The position numbers and the translations under genes are program-made. This document shows, piece after piece, positions 23,132 to 35,424 of a stretch of DNA of 64,000 bases. The stretch covers positions 42,446,336 to 42,510,335 of the forward strand of contig NC_080575.1 of the NCBI RefSeq assembly GCF_029962835.1. Reading direction: 5' to 3'. Source of the stretch: Magnolia sinica (lineage: Eukaryota > Streptophyta > Magnoliopsida > Magnoliales > Magnoliaceae). Under the pieces are notes generated by a model. The model ran no database searches, had not been told where the DNA came from, and saw only the letters and a program-made list of their open reading frames with translations. Each line of letters begins with the position of its first letter. The stretch's first letter is position 1.

Positions 23132-24772
23132 ATGTTCACTCCCCAAGTATAGGGTTGTGATGTAGTAATAAACTCGATAAGACCGAGGTCGAATCCACAG
23201 GGATTGAAACTTGTACGTTTCCTGAAACTAGGTAGAAATAGAACTAGCCTAAGATGCAATCAAAATCAAATGTAAATTGATGAATAATGGTGAGAGATTA
23301 ATGTAAAACTTAAGGAATTCGGAGGAAGGAAACTAGAGATTCGGAGGATCCACTTGTAGCGATCGGGGAGCCCTCTTGCTTGATTCATGGAACACAATTG
23401 GAACATAGTTTTTAAGAGATGAAAGGTATATAAATTAGAATGGATTCCATCATCTAACCATGCCCGGAGACAAAGCAAACAACAGATTAAACTAATGACC
23501 AACCAATCAATAATGTAAAGTCAGGAAGGGTACCATCATCCAACCATGCCTAGGAGACGATGGTTTCCCGACGTCATAAACATCAAAAAGGGAGAAAGAA
23601 ATATTCAAAGCCATAGACCCATTGTAATTTCGGTCACAGACCATTAAAGACTAAGAAAAACATTCCTTTAATAATCAACACAAATCAAATTCAATTCATG
23701 AATTTAAGTTAAAAGCATGAAACAATATCTCCCATCTCGCTACGAGCTTCACCTCTTAGCCCTAGCTAAAAGGTTCAGCTCAACATGTAGGCTGAATCCA
23801 AAATACACAAGAGAAGAAGAAGAAAAGATAAAGATAAAGATAAAGGTATCACCTTCTCTCTCTCACGTTCTAGCAGCCCACCTCGGTTGATGCCTCTGCT
23901 CACGTCCCACCAAGATCACGTTTGACTCAAACCCGGCCACGCTCTCCGTTTCTCCTCTCTTGCTTTTTCTTCTGCACCAATGAATGCCCCTCACGTTCTC
24001 TGTTTCTCTTCTCTTATAGGAAAACGGTGTCGATCGAGTGGAGAGGCGGTGACTATAGCTGGAGTCGGTATGGAAGAACCGACCCCCTATTTTGAGCAGC
24101 AAGGAACGCGAATCACGAAAATATTTGGAAACCGACTTGCGTTGGCTCGAAATTGTGGTGGCTGATGCCCCCGGATTTCCGATTTAGCTTTATAAACGGG
24201 GTCAGGACCCCCTTCTTCATCTTCTGGACGGATCGGATCATCGATCCAATCATTCCCTTGATCGCACAGTGAGCCTATGCACGGTCCTTGCGCTGTGAAG
24301 GTCGGTGGGCCCGTGATTGATGCCAGCGGTGAAATTCATCTGGAGGGCGAGTGGGGCCCACTGATGAAAAATGGACGGACAGCGTCCGTCTGCTGTTGCT
24401 GCGGAAGAAGAAGACGGGTCAGCCCGTCTTTGACCGGGCTGACCGTCCGGTGCACGGCTGGTGCACATGCACACTGTGCACATGCAATGCACACGGGGGG
24501 TCCATCATAGTGCATGTACAAAATCTCCTCCGTCCATCTAGTTCTTCATATAATTTAAGGTGTTGAGACCGAAGATGAGGTATGTCCAGATATCAGGTGG
24601 GCCCCAGATCGATGTTTTGTGGGCTGATTTGATCGTTGGGACGTTTCCACAAGAATCCAATGACTGAATTTCGATGTGTACGGTTAATTTATGGTCCTCA
24701 GTCTATGTATGAGTTTTCGAGCCAAACGGATGGTGGAAACCTTGTGATCTTGCATTCTGGCTGCCTTTCGGG
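23132..24772. other. 1.6-kb insert between the 184-bp repeats
   Basis: The insert has at least two parts. About 23132-24230 starts ATGTTCACTCCCCAAGTATAGG and includes GACCGAGGTCGAATCCACAGG, a segment type seen in other plant non-coding repeats. From about 24250 the sequence resembles the GTGGGGCCCACC foldback family. No coding region is credible. The insert does not show retrotransposon or transposon termini next to the repeats, so repair of a break is an alternative to transposition. Confidence 0.5.
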
Positions 24773-24956
24773 CCCTTAAGCTAGCTGAATTTTGAATAAA
24801 TCTTATCCTGTATAATCTGATAGCCGCTAGAACGGATTCGCTGGAATCCAGCCAACCGAACTTAATCTTAGGCTAGCTGAATTTTCATATCATTTGGTTA
24901 TAAATATAGACATTCTCTCACTCTATTATACAACAAAATTCACTTAAAATCTTCTG
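24773..24956 (+). repeat. 184-bp direct repeat, right copy
   Basis: This is the partner of 22948-23131. After its end the LTR continues uninterrupted (CACGTGAGAGAAAAGCTC...), so this copy is joined to the true downstream LTR sequence. Confidence 0.9.
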
Positions 24957-25788
24957 CACGTGAGAGAAAAGCTCAGGTTCTCATCAAGTCATTTGTGCGG
25001 TATTTATAAATTTATTTAAGTTTATTCAATTTTCTTTCTGAGTAGATTTCAAATACATTTTTAGAGAGTATTCTATAATCTACTTGAGAATCAAGAGAAT
25101 TGAATATGTAGCATTATGGTTTTCATTTCCTGAAATACATTAGATCCTTATACTCTTTCTGGTTGAGCAAATATTGTCTCCTCTATACTAAACAAAGAAG
25201 ATTGCTGCTTTAAACTTTGACTGCATCTTCGAATCATCATTTGAAGATAAGTACATTGTCAATTACTTTATTTTATATGAGTTCTTCAGAGATAGCCCAA
25301 AAATATCTGTGAGTTAATTTGTGATAGCCTGTGAAAATCAGAAAGAGAGTTTTATTGTGGTGAGCCCGTGAAAATCACAAGAACTGTATAAGGTTGTTAA
25401 AGTGAACCTGTAAAAACCTTGAAATATTAAAAGTCAAAATTATGAGGTTAGTAATTTTGGGAGTGGAGTAGGTGTGGGTTTAAGCACTGAACCATTATAA
25501 CCCCTTGTGCATTGTGGTGATTGCTTATCTATGGTGAATGTTATATTAATTGTGGTGAATGTTGTATTTATTTTATCTTCTCTTACTAGTTTGAAATATT
25601 GATTTCAAAGACATTCGTGAAATTAAGTTATCCTACCTAAAATTCTAGGTGAAAGTTTTCTTACAAATTATTTGGAATTAATGTTTAAATACTTGGGTGA
25701 TTGAGATTATTTATTCCGCTTTATTTTGAAGAATTTGGTATTGTCATATTCACTCCTCTTCTAGAACATTGATAGTTGATCTTTCAAG

Positions 25789-25800
25789 TGGTATCAGAGC
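25789..25800 (+). other. Primer-binding site (initiator Met tRNA) of the Sirevirus-like element
   Basis: TGGTATCAGAGC is complementary to the 3' end of plant initiator methionine tRNA. It lies two bases after the LTR, as is usual for copia elements. Confidence 0.9.
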
Positions 25801-25853
25801 GAGGTTGCTCTTTTTTAGGATTTACTTCTTAGAGCTACGTCCAGAGTTATAAG

Positions 25854-27487
25854 ATGTTAAATTTTGAGAGTTTATCCATTTCTAGGCCGCCTCTCTTTGA
25901 TGGCTCAAACTATTCATACTGGAAAGCCAGGATGATGATTTTCCTCAAATCCATTGATGAAAGTATGTGGCAAACCACTATGACACAATGGATCTCTTAT
26001 ATGATGGAAGTAGTATCTGAAAATGGAAGCACGTCCATGAAAGAAATCGCTTATACTTTTTGGACGATTGTTCAAAAAAAGTGAAAGTAGTACTAATGCA
26101 AAGGCCTTAAATGCAATAACTTGTGCTCTATCATCAGATGAATTCAAAATAATCATTTCATGTGATACAATTAAACAATCATGGGATATTCTTGAAATGA
26201 TACATGAAAGAATTAACATTATCAAAAAATATAAGATCCAAATCCTCGCAACTAAATTCGAAAAAATTCGTATGAAAGAAAATGAGTCTTTTATGGACTT
26301 TTATACGAAACTGAATGACATAGTCAATTTAGTGTGGGGTCTTGGAGATAGAATCCCTAAAAGCAAGTTTTACACAAAAATACTGCGATCACTTCCTGAT
26401 AGGTTTAATTCGAAACTGACTGCTATACAAGAATTATTGCTCTTAAAATTTCTAAATCTAAATCAAAGATTCTAATGAAAATTCAAATCTTGAAGAAAAT
26501 GAAGACGATATGGACATGTTGGCAAGAAAATTTTATAGAATTTTCAAAAATAAGAAAAGAATTGATTTTCAAAAACTGTTTGACAAAAGAAAAGGGAATT
26601 CAAATTATTAGAAATTTAAAACAAAAAACACTCAATGCTTCAACAATTCTGAATATGAGCATCTTATTTCTAAATATTCTAAAAATGATAAATCTAAAAG
26701 AAAATGCATGATAGCTACTTGGGATGAATCATCAGAATTTGAAACTAATTCAGAAACTGACGAATCAGATCAGTAAAATGCAAATGATTTGAAAGCCTTT
26801 ATGACTACAGTCAGAATCAATTCTTCAGATGATTGTGAAATGTCTGATTATGAAACTCCAAGAAGTGACTATGAAAATGAAGATGATTTTAAAGTTGCAT
26901 ATGATGCCCTATAAAGAGAAAGTTGTAAGATTGTAGTCAAATTGAAAATTCAAAAAGAAAATTAATTGAAATTATAATTAGAACTTGAAAAGGTTGTTTT
27001 AAAAAAAAATCTCAATTTACTAATTGTTTTGAAAAAAACTAAGTTAGACTTAAGTTTGAAATTTTATAAATTGCAAAAACTTAAATAAAAAAAAATGAAA
27101 TTAAAACTTGAAGTTTTCTCACTTCGAAGTTCAAAAGATACTTGGAAATACATCCAAGGTGACCAGAAACTTAAATTGTTAACCTCATCTTGGCTATCTG
27201 GTGACAAATCTAGACTGAGTTATATTAGAAATAATTCTTTGAAATCTAAGAAATTTTCTTCTGCTTTTATAAAAGGAGAGTCCTCAAACTTTAAAGCAAA
27301 AACTCTAAAAGAGTCAAACGGCAAAAAGAATGACTTCAAAAATATAAAACCTTTTCAAGCCTCTAATATAAAAAGTAGTGTTAACTACCACAAATATCAA
27401 ATGAATAATAATAGAAATCCTCATTTAGTTGATAAAATAGTGGACTTGCTCAAAGAGCTATTGAAATCCAACTCATGTAAGAATTGA
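25854..27487 (+). pseudogene. Copia gag of the Sirevirus-like element (broken)
   Basis: The start MLNFESLSISRPPLFDGSNY and the YWKARMMIFLKSIDESMW segment match the gag N-terminus of the related minus-strand copy. The frame changes at about 26084, 26475 and 26711. The nucleocapsid knuckle (about 26628-26680) keeps its first cysteine and the histidine, but the second cysteine is asparagine and the third is tyrosine, so it could not bind zinc. A serine/lysine-rich C-terminal portion is open at 27095-27487. Confidence 0.8.
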
Positions 27488-27629
27488 GTAAATACAAATA
27501 AGACAAATCCCAACTCCCAAATACAATGAAAGGTAAGAAACCCTCCTAAATCCAGAACCGTAATGAAATGGTTCTAAACATTAAGCGTCTTGTTATCTAC
27601 ACAACTTTTAAAGCAAATAGCCATTTAAG

Positions 27630-27880
27630 ATGGTACCTGAATAGTTGATGTTTTAGACATATGACAGGTGATAAAGCTATACTATCAAACATCAACCAAA
27701 TTAATGGCAACTCAGTTACATTTGGAGATGGAAGCAACTACAAGATTATTAACAAATGCAATGTACAACTTTCCAACTTATCTCTCTTCGAAAATGGTAT
27801 CCTATTACACGCAATTTCAGTAGGAGATTCTACCACCATCCTATCACCTTGGTCATTTCAAATGGAGCATCACATGTAAG
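27630..27880 (+). pseudogene. Copia protease fragment
   Basis: RHMTGDKAILSNI and SVTFGDGSNYKII are the segments following the copia protease active site. The active-site triplet itself reads N-S-stop where D-S-G is expected. The similarity to the minus-strand element ends about here. Confidence 0.75.
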
Positions 27881-28300
27881 GTATTTGTTTGTGGAACTAA
27901 ACCATTAGCATCAACGGACGCATGAACATTTGAAAAGTGGATTCAAGCACGAGAGAGCTTTAAAGAGGCAATTCAAATAAAGCGTTTCAAATGGGCTCAA
28001 TTTGACAAATAAGTGTCAATTGTATGGTCCATTCACACTCATTCTTAATGTATGATTGAGTATAGAGTTTGTAATAGGTTCTTATATAGGACTGTATCGC
28101 CACCAAGACGAGTGAGTACGTGTGGAAGCCTTTTTGTAGGCCACCGATATGGGTGTAGGAGTCCTTGTGTAGGCCACCAACATAAATGTGTGTGGTAAAT
28201 ACTTGAGTAGGCCACCAGTATGAATAAATACATAAGTAAGTTCCTGTGTAGGCCTCCGACAGGAGCATATGTTTGTATATATTAAATGTGAACTTAATTT
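27881..28300. repeat. Non-coding spacer with a short minisatellite
   Basis: From about 28095 to 28260 there are four to five imperfect units of 40-50 bases, each containing TGTAGGCCACC or a close variant followed by a ATATG/ATAAATG segment. The rest of the stretch shows no gene. It lies between the truncated copia element and the EF-Tu promoter region. Confidence 0.7.
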
Positions 28301-28769
28301 AAAACTTCGAATAGAGAATAGTGCACTCGATAAGATTGAGTCCACCGGAGGGGAGTAAGTAAGCTGAACCAGATGGTCAGACTGGCTCGAGCCTATGCTG
28401 ATTAATGCGGGCCCTGCCTGGAGAGAGCTTGGCCCGCCCGGAATTCGGCCCGTTGACACCCCTAAATGGGCCAGCACCGGCGGATGAGGCGTCCGGAATG
28501 GCATGCTGTGCACACGTGTGTGGGTACATCAGCCTCAAACGCAGAGTGCCAGTATCAAGGTCGCAAATTTACGGAAGATTATCCATACGAATTTTGGAGG
28601 GCATATGTGGCTGAGATCCTCTCCTTGCCCATGACCACCAAATAAAGCCACCAAACCCAATCCTCTTCAGCTTCCTCGCTTCTACCACTCTCCATCTATC
28701 CGCCCCTTCCTCTCTAACCCCAGCCGCGTATCACATCGGAGAGAGAGAGAGAGAGCATAGGCATACTCA
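28301..28769 (+). promoter_or_regulatory. Promoter region and 5' leader of the plastid EF-Tu gene
   Basis: The gene start is preceded by a pyrimidine-rich stretch (about 28660-28720) and a pure GA run at 28739-28755, only 14 bases before the ATG. A weak TATA-like AAATAAAG lies near 28639-28646. GA/CT-rich leaders are common in plant genes for plastid proteins. The transcription start is not determined. Confidence 0.45.
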
Positions 28770-30242
28770 ATGGCAGCAATGGTAGGAGCATCCACAGCAG
28801 CAGCAAAGCTTCTTCTATTCACATCATCATCTCCCTCAACAAGCAGCAGCAGCTGCAACAAAAGAGCAAACACCTCATCTACACCTCTCCTCTCTTCCTC
28901 ATTCACCAATTCCTCCTCTTCACTACTTTCTAGCATTAGCAGCGGCTGTGTTCAATGGTGGACAAGGGCAACGCCATTGACGAGCAGGCCGAGGAGACTG
29001 CCGGTTGTCCGTGCCGCCCGTGGCAAGTTCGAGCGCAAGAAGCCCCACGTGAACATTGGCACCATCGGTCATGTCGACCACGGCAAGACCACCCTCACAG
29101 CCGCTCTCACCATGGCCCTTGCCTCCCTCGGCAACAGCGCCCCCAAGAAGTACGACGAGATCGATGCCGCCCCCGAGGAGCGGGCCCGTGGTATCACCAT
29201 CAACACCGCCACCGTCGAGTACGAGACAGAGAACCGCCACTATGCTCACGTCGACTGCCCCGGCCATGCCGACTATGTCAAGAACATGATTACTGGCGCG
29301 GCCCAGATGGATGGAGCCATCCTCGTTGTTTCGGGGGCGGACGGGCCCATGCCCCAGACCAAGGAGCACATCCTGCTGGCGAAGCAGGTCGGGGTCCCCA
29401 ACATGGTGGTTTTCCTCAACAAGCAGGACCAGGTGGACGACGAGGAGCTCCTCCAGCTTGTCGAGCTCGAGGTGAGGGAGCTCCTCTCATCCTATGAGTT
29501 CCCAGGTGATGATGTCCCCATCATTTCGGGCTCCGCCCTTCTTGCCCTCGAGGCGCTCATGGCCAACCCCACCATCAAACGCGGCGACAACTCTTGGGTC
29601 GACAAAATCTACGAGCTCATGGATTCTGTTGACAGCTACATACCAATCCCCCAGCGGCAGACCGAACTCCCATTCCTCCTCGCCGTTGAGGACGTCTTCT
29701 CCATCACTGGCCGTGGCACTGTCGCCACCGGCCGTGTTGAGAGGGGTACCATCAAGGTCGGTGAAACTGTTGACCTTGTTGGCCTCAGGGAGACCCGCTC
29801 AACCACAGTCACTGGTGTCGAGATGTTCCAGAAGATCCTCGACGAGGCGCTTGCTGGCGATAATGTTGGAATCCTCCTTAGGGGTATACAAAAGGCCGAC
29901 ATCCAGAGAGGCATGGTCCTAGCCAAGCCTGGCACCATCACCCCCCACACCAAATTCACTGCCATTGTCTATGTCCTCAAGAAGGAGGAGGGTGGAAGGC
30001 ACTCACCGTTCTTTGCTGGCTACCGCCCCCAGTTCTATATGAGGACCACCGATGTCACAGGCCGGGTCGCCTCCATCATGAACGACAAGGATGAGGAGTC
30101 CAAGATGGTCATGCCTGGGGACCGTGTCAAGATGGTTGTTGAGCTCATCATGCCCGTTGCTTGCGAGCAGGGGATGAGGTTCGCTATCAGAGAAGGCGGC
30201 AAGACTGTTGGGGCTGGGGTCATCCAGTCCATCATCGAGTGA
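28770..30242 (+). CDS. tufA: Chloroplast elongation factor Tu, nuclear encoded
   Basis: This 490-residue protein is the GTPase that brings aminoacyl-tRNA to the chloroplast ribosome A site. Residues 1 to about 82 are a serine/threonine-rich plastid transit peptide, with a likely cut in VRA-ARG before [15 protein letters not shown]. The GTP-binding motifs are all present: GHVDHGKT (100-107), RGITINTA (140-147), DCPGH (162-166, including the histidine that activates GTP hydrolysis), NKQD (217-220) and SGSAL (253-257). Beta-barrel domains 2 and 3 follow, ending [10 protein letters not shown]. There is no intron, as in other plant tufA genes. The first ATG is used here because it follows the GA leader; a second lies three codons on. 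Codon third positions are strongly G/C, unlike the A/T-rich surroundings. No damage is seen. Confidence 0.97.
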   Translation: MAAMVGASTAAAKLLLFTSSSPSTSSSSCNKRANTSSTPLLSSSFTNSSSSLLSSISSGCVQWWTRATPLTSRPRRLPVVRAARGKFERKKPHVNIGTIGHVDHGKTTLTAALTMALASLGNSAPKKYDEIDAAPEERARGITINTATVEYETENRHYAHVDCPGHADYVKNMITGAAQMDGAILVVSGADGPMPQTKEHILLAKQVGVPNMVVFLNKQDQVDDEELLQLVELEVRELLSSYEFPGDDVPIISGSALLALEALMANPTIKRGDNSWVDKIYELMDSVDSYIPIPQRQTELPFLLAVEDVFSITGRGTVATGRVERGTIKVGETVDLVGLRETRSTTVTGVEMFQKILDEALAGDNVGILLRGIQKADIQRGMVLAKPGTITPHTKFTAIVYVLKKEEGGRHSPFFAGYRPQFYMRTTDVTGRVASIMNDKDEESKMVMPGDRVKMVVELIMPVACEQGMRFAIREGGKTVGAGVIQSIIE

Positions 30243-31560
30243 TTGATTGCATCAGTCTTTCCTCCTCAGAACAACAGAAATGATGCTGAATTCGGTCGGT
30301 AATCTCTTTTAAACAAGCCAGTGAAAATTCACAATTGCATCCATGTTATATAGGTTCACCTTATACTGTTGTTCTTCCTTTTTGTCTTTTGCTGTGATTT
30401 TGGTTAGGTAGTTAAACTCATGATGAATTTATGTAATTGCTTCAGAGATTTCATACTCTTTTTTTTTTTTTTTTTATAGTATGATGTGTTCTTCTTTACC
30501 CAAAAGCGCCTCATGGGAGGCAAGCTGAGTGTTTGTAGGTAAGTGATCTCTCTGTTGGAGTTCAATGATCTCTTTTAAGCTGAGAGGTTTGAATTTCAAT
30601 GATCTCATGGGTACCTCAGTAGTCTATAGAGTTCACAAATTCAAATATTCAATCTCTATGTAATCAACCTAGTGGGAGGATTGTAAACTAGCATATCGAG
30701 GTTGGGATGACTGTGACACTTCTAATATGGGTGGTGCCTATGACCTCTGCTTGTCAAACCAAAGCTAAACTTACCTTTTGTCCTAGTCTTCAAATCTAAG
30801 GTGATGGAAATCCTGAAAAGTGAATCTTCATCCGTTACTAGAGTCAGTCCTTCATACCATCCTTTCTCGTAATTATTTCCAGCAATCTATGCTTGCAGCT
30901 CTTTGCCGCCTCAAACCTCTATAACCATCGTCATGTTTTTCGGAATACTAAAAGATATGTTATATGCTGGTATATTTAATCGTTTATTAACTTATCTCTA
31001 CTAGATATAACAAGAGTTACCAAGGGCAAAAAACTGCACGCAAATAGTTTTTTGAATTGCTAAAACTTTGCATTAGTAAAAGAACATAGTAAGGGTTTTA
31101 AACCAAATTACAAGGTGAAGCCATATGCTAAGCGAAGCTCTCCATTAAAGAGGCATACCACATACTTTCTACGACTGCTGCTCCTTTTCTCCCTCCCACA
31201 CTTGCAAATTGCTTCTTCTCTCTTCACCTGCACTGCATGTGTCATATCTACTCGTGAATATACCTAACTGAAAAAGAAAATTGAATATATTCTGCAGGAT
31301 AAATAAATACTAAATTGTCTTCATCTCAAAGAAAATTTCTGAATAAACCTTTTATTTTTCGTTTAAATTGGTTTAAATTGGGCCTGCAAAAGTAATTTCA
31401 GCTCAAAAATATGACTCGATTTAAAATCCAACTGTATGGAGTTGCCTTAAAAAGAAATCTTTTCAATCTAAAAAAATAAAAAATAAAAAATTGCATGGAG
31501 AAATACGAAAAGAAGTCTCAACTCAAGATGTCTGAACTTTGTTGACAAGGGTCCCCTCTT
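30243..31560. other. EF-Tu 3' untranslated region and intergenic DNA
   Basis: The 3' untranslated region probably ends within the first few hundred bases; no canonical AATAAA is seen there. A poly-T run lies at about 30460-30476. The rest is A/T-rich with no gene or clear mobile element. Confidence 0.5.
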
Positions 31561-33448
31561 TTTAGGGAGATTTCTGGGTCATGGTCCATCTGTTGCAGGT
31601 GGCGACATATCAATGGTCTGCAAATTAGAAAACCATGGCCTCACTTGTCAAAATTAAAAAAACCCAGTATGACATGCAAGGCCTCCATCTTATATCCTAT
31701 AATTCCTCACGAAGGAAAGTCTATTGTAGAAGTGATTCTATCAATCTCAAATTCTCAATGGACCATAAAGTTAACGTCTATTGAGTGCATATGGTCAACA
31801 TGTCATGTGTGTACAGCATCCAAGGTGCTGAGAAGATAGGACCCACCTTCAAGATCTTTGGACACAAAATCTTGCCGATCACTCATTCAGTGGGCTGCAC
31901 TTATGTGGAGTGAACATCAAGTGGGCTGCTGGTATACATGGAGTGAACCAGTGGCAGTCCATAGTTTTCTACTGGTATCTATGGTGTGGCCCACCTGAGG
32001 AATGGACCAGACTGAGCTTTTGGTCCAACAAGCTTTAAAGTGTGGCCTACCTTTTCAGTGGCTGAAGTGTTGTCTATGCATGACACATTGGCCCCATGCA
32101 CTCAATGGATTTTAATTTGTGGATTATTGAGATGGGGTAAGCATTCCTCTTTTTTCCATTATAGAAAGGTCAGTCGCTTGTCTGGTTGTGTGATGGTTGA
32201 TATGCACATGCACTGGGAATGAGATATACTTGCAATTCAATTAAACCATCCAAATTGTGGGATCTACTGTAGATATGCCATCACGCAAAATGAGATTGGT
32301 TGAATGATCCTTCCTCTGATTAATTGCGTTTATTTGTTGAAGTTGGATCATTGACTGTTTTTCATCTATACTGCCATTACATGTCCATGAACAGGCAAGT
32401 TTCGATCCCAGTTCAGTGTATTCTTTGTTCTGTGACCCTCTGACTTTGGTTCCACAACTTGGCTGGTCTAATTTGAGTTGCATTCATGAATGTGCCTATA
32501 CAATTGCTTGGTGCATGTTTATGAACTATGACACTCTGCAAGTATTAAAGTTTCTGTTAGTGGATCTGTGAGGTTGCTAAGCCAGCCGACAAACTACCCA
32601 TCCACTTGCCGCCACATGCCCAAATGTGGAACGTGTGTGAGAGATCCAAAATGTCCATCAGGAGTTTCCACCATGTAGATTACATTGGGTAAAACATCAA
32701 AGCTGGTCCACTAATCATGCGGACCATGATGATGTAAATAAAAAACAGATGGCTTAGCAACACTTGGCCAACTTTTTCCAAGCTGCCAATTTAGTTTCAT
32801 AGATTGTCACCAACATGGTCCAGGGACTGAACTGATTTTTGGGTCTGTGAATTGACATGGTGGTTATCTCACCGCTTGTAGATGGTAGCCTTATACACGC
32901 TTGGGCTTACCATTGTGGAATCTGGACACAGCCTTCCAAGAAGTCACACCTGGTAAAATCCAAGTCCAAATTCGATTTCATTAAACCAGAGTTTTCAATC
33001 TTGAAATCTGAGTTTACATAGGATCTTTTGGTAATCCAAGGAGACCTACATCAGAAACCTGATTCTTCAAGATCCTATGAGAACCGGGTTTCCATGTGCA
33101 CCCAACCTCACTCTAACAGATGCAAATATGATATGATTTATCTCATGCTTTGTTGTATGAGAATCTGCCACCATATGGTCAATCATTGCCCTCTTGCTTA
33201 ATATATTGGAGCTTCTTTCTCGATTTGTTTGGGGTGTGGTGATGCTGTCAGTTTGGCTGAGGCCTTTTGGCGAAGCCAAGTCAATTTCGGGCCACCAAAC
33301 TGCCTTTCTCTGCTTGGAGTGTCGCAACATCAGTCATGATTGTTGAAGGTAGTCTTATTGTAGGGGTGATCAAGTGCGCCATTTTTTTCCGAAAAGGATT
33401 TAAAGAGCCTATTCTTGGTTGTCCAAAAGGATTTTAAGTGTTCATTGG
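31561..33448. other. Intergenic DNA with degraded foldback-family fragments
   Basis: Fragments of the GTGGGGCCCACC family are scattered here, for example 'GTGTGGCCCACCTGAGGAATGGACCAG' pieces near 31983 and 'GTGGACCA' words. A short direct repeat of the type AGTGGGCTGC...GGAGTGAAC occurs twice at 31888-31947. No gene is seen. Confidence 0.4.
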
Positions 33449-33872
33449 CATAGTTTGCAAACCAGGTGGGTTGACCTGGTACTTGGCTGAGTTGACCTGT
33501 CCAGCTTGCTTAACTGGTCAGTGGGCCTGGAAAACCAGGCAGACCCTAGTTGGCATGCAACTCAAGCTTGGTTTCCCGAGTCTACTTGGGACTGTTGACT
33601 CGGCCGAGCTAACACTGGTCAACCAAGTCTTACATAAGGGTAAACCTGTCAAAAAAAGGTATAATGAAGAAAAAAGGAAAGAAAAATAAGGGGGGCATTC
33701 CTTGCCCTTTCTGTTTGCTCTCTTTCTCCCGTTTCCTCTCTCAATCTCACATTGAAGAAGAAGAATTGAGATGCAAACTTTCTTCTTCACTTCTATTTCC
33801 AAAATAAAATAATAAAATAATATAGTAAAAGCACGCAGCCCCCCCCCCCCTCTTGTGAAAAAAAAAATTTTT

Positions 33873-35061
33873 TGATGGAGACATCGCGCACGCATGCCGC
33901 CTCTACGCACGTACGGAAGGAGAGGGAGGGCCCCACCGTCGATCTGGCTCGATGACGACGTCCAAGGAGGGTCTCCTAGTTAGAAGACGGAGTTTTGATT
34001 CAGTAGAGTGAGCCCAATAATCAAGTAAAGCCCATCATGAGATCTCATAATCGGGGCCCACTAGTCGGATTGATTTTATATTTTAGGTTTTGATTATTTA
34101 TATTATTTAGAACATCATGAACGCTTTAAATTTCTTTGTTTGATTTTTATTTTAGTTTACTTCATCACCAAATAATAGGTTGCGCACATGGTGCGAGTTT
34201 TGGGGTATAAGATTTTCTTATAAATAGGCACCCCTTGTAATTCTTTTGATTCACTGAAGTTGAATAAAAATTCCTGCGTGGTTTTCTGCTCTCTGAGTTG
34301 TGGAAAAATTAAAGTGGGTGCGAAGCCCTCCCTTTTCGAAGGGTTAACTACCGTGGTGCGAGGCCACGTTTATCTCCATCCGCCCCTCCATCTTATTTCA
34401 TCCTTCCCACAACCATTTTCGCACCCAATCCGTTTGTTTTGCAGCTGTTTCTCCCTCCATAGCCAGTTTTCAGAATCTGGCCCTGTAGGAGGGTGGAAAC
34501 TTTAACGGAGCACCACGCCCAGACCACAACCTGGATTGACGTGAAATTTGAAGGTATTGTAACCCTAGCCTGGCCGACCAGGGCCCAGAAGCCGATTTGG
34601 GAAGGCGGGCCTTCATCTCACTTGTGGTCAGCCCATCTGCGCACGAGCGTCAGCCCCGGGGCACTGTCTGCACGCAGGAGCTATTTCTGGGTCAGATTTT
34701 TCTCTTGTTTTTCTCTTTTCATCCGTAAGTTTATAAACCTTAACCCTAGATTGACCTAAATCCCCAATTTCTATTTCTTTTCTCACCCTAGGGTTCTTTG
34801 ATTTGAAATTCGTGAATTCCTTGGATTAGGGATTGATTGTCACGCATGTGTGGATGATTTTTATTTCCCTTTGAGTATTGTTTGGTTTATAATTTTTATT
34901 GATCCAACCCTAACGTGTGTAGGCCTGGAACCACATAGAGTCCCCTTAATTGAATATTTAGACTTTTGTGTGGGATGTAGAATTTGTGTAATTGTTTATG
35001 AATTATGTGATCTTAAATTTGAAATCTTGCACATCATATCTGAATTTCATGTCCTGCATCA
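33873..35061 (+). repeat. 5' LTR of the chromovirus
   Basis: It is 1189 bases, with a TATA box in CTTATAAATAGGCACC near 34217-34232. A short CAAAGGGG-free junction leads into the primer-binding site at 35066. Confidence 0.88.
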
Positions 35062-35424
35062 AATTTGGTATCAGAGCTTAGGGTTTTTATAGGGGAATAC
35101 ATTACATATTTAGGGTTTAGTTTGCTTGAGTCCTTCATGCATCCAATTCATCACATATAGCTGTTAGAAGACCGTAGTCCCTGATATTAGTTGCTGAAAT
35201 TTCTGTTAGTAGGAAGTTAGCAATTCACATTGCTGTAACTTTCTGTTATTCCCTTATTTTGACAACTATATTGCCGGATTTTAGTAACATTGCGTAGTTT
35301 CCCTCATGTAGTCTCACAGGATCATTTCGTCCCATAGAGTTGTCGTAGAAAGTCCTTAGGTGGAGTTGCAAGTTGTATGCCTCTACGTACGGGTCATGGT
35401 TTTGGCTAACACCCTACACTAAAC

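Larger units (their letters stand above)
22433..25786 (+). repeat. 5' LTR of the Sirevirus-like element, split by an insertion
   Basis: The LTR is 3354 bases as found. Removing 1825 bases (one 184-bp duplicate plus the 1641-bp insert 23132-24772) leaves about 1.5 kb, close to the 1.83-kb LTR of the related minus-strand element. The U3 part (22700-23050) is full of loosely repeated GGCCAGCTGAATTT-like words. A TATA box (TATAAATA) is at 23074-23081 and again in the duplicate at 24899-24906. Confidence 0.75.
22433..27880 (+). mobile_element. Sirevirus-like Ty1/copia element, 3' truncated
   Basis: The element begins with an LTR starting TGTAAGTGC, the same start as the LTRs of the minus-strand Sirevirus at 47301-56658, and both continue with GTTGTCAAATTT. 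The LTR ends CTTTCA at 25786, followed by the primer-binding site TGGTATCAGAGC at 25789-25800 (initiator methionine tRNA). A decayed gag and a fragment of protease follow. Sequence homologous to the copia element stops near 27815-27880, so integrase, reverse transcriptase, RNase H and the 3' LTR are missing. Confidence 0.8.

Noticed and set aside
28923-29497. Long open frames on the other strand and in other frames over the EF-Tu gene
   Set aside because: They arise from the G/C-rich codon use of the EF-Tu coding sequence and show no independent domain.
28770-30242. A bacterial or organellar DNA insertion as the source of the EF-Tu gene
   Set aside because: The protein has an in-frame plastid transit peptide, a plant-like leader and plant nuclear surroundings, and is intact, so it is the normal nuclear gene.
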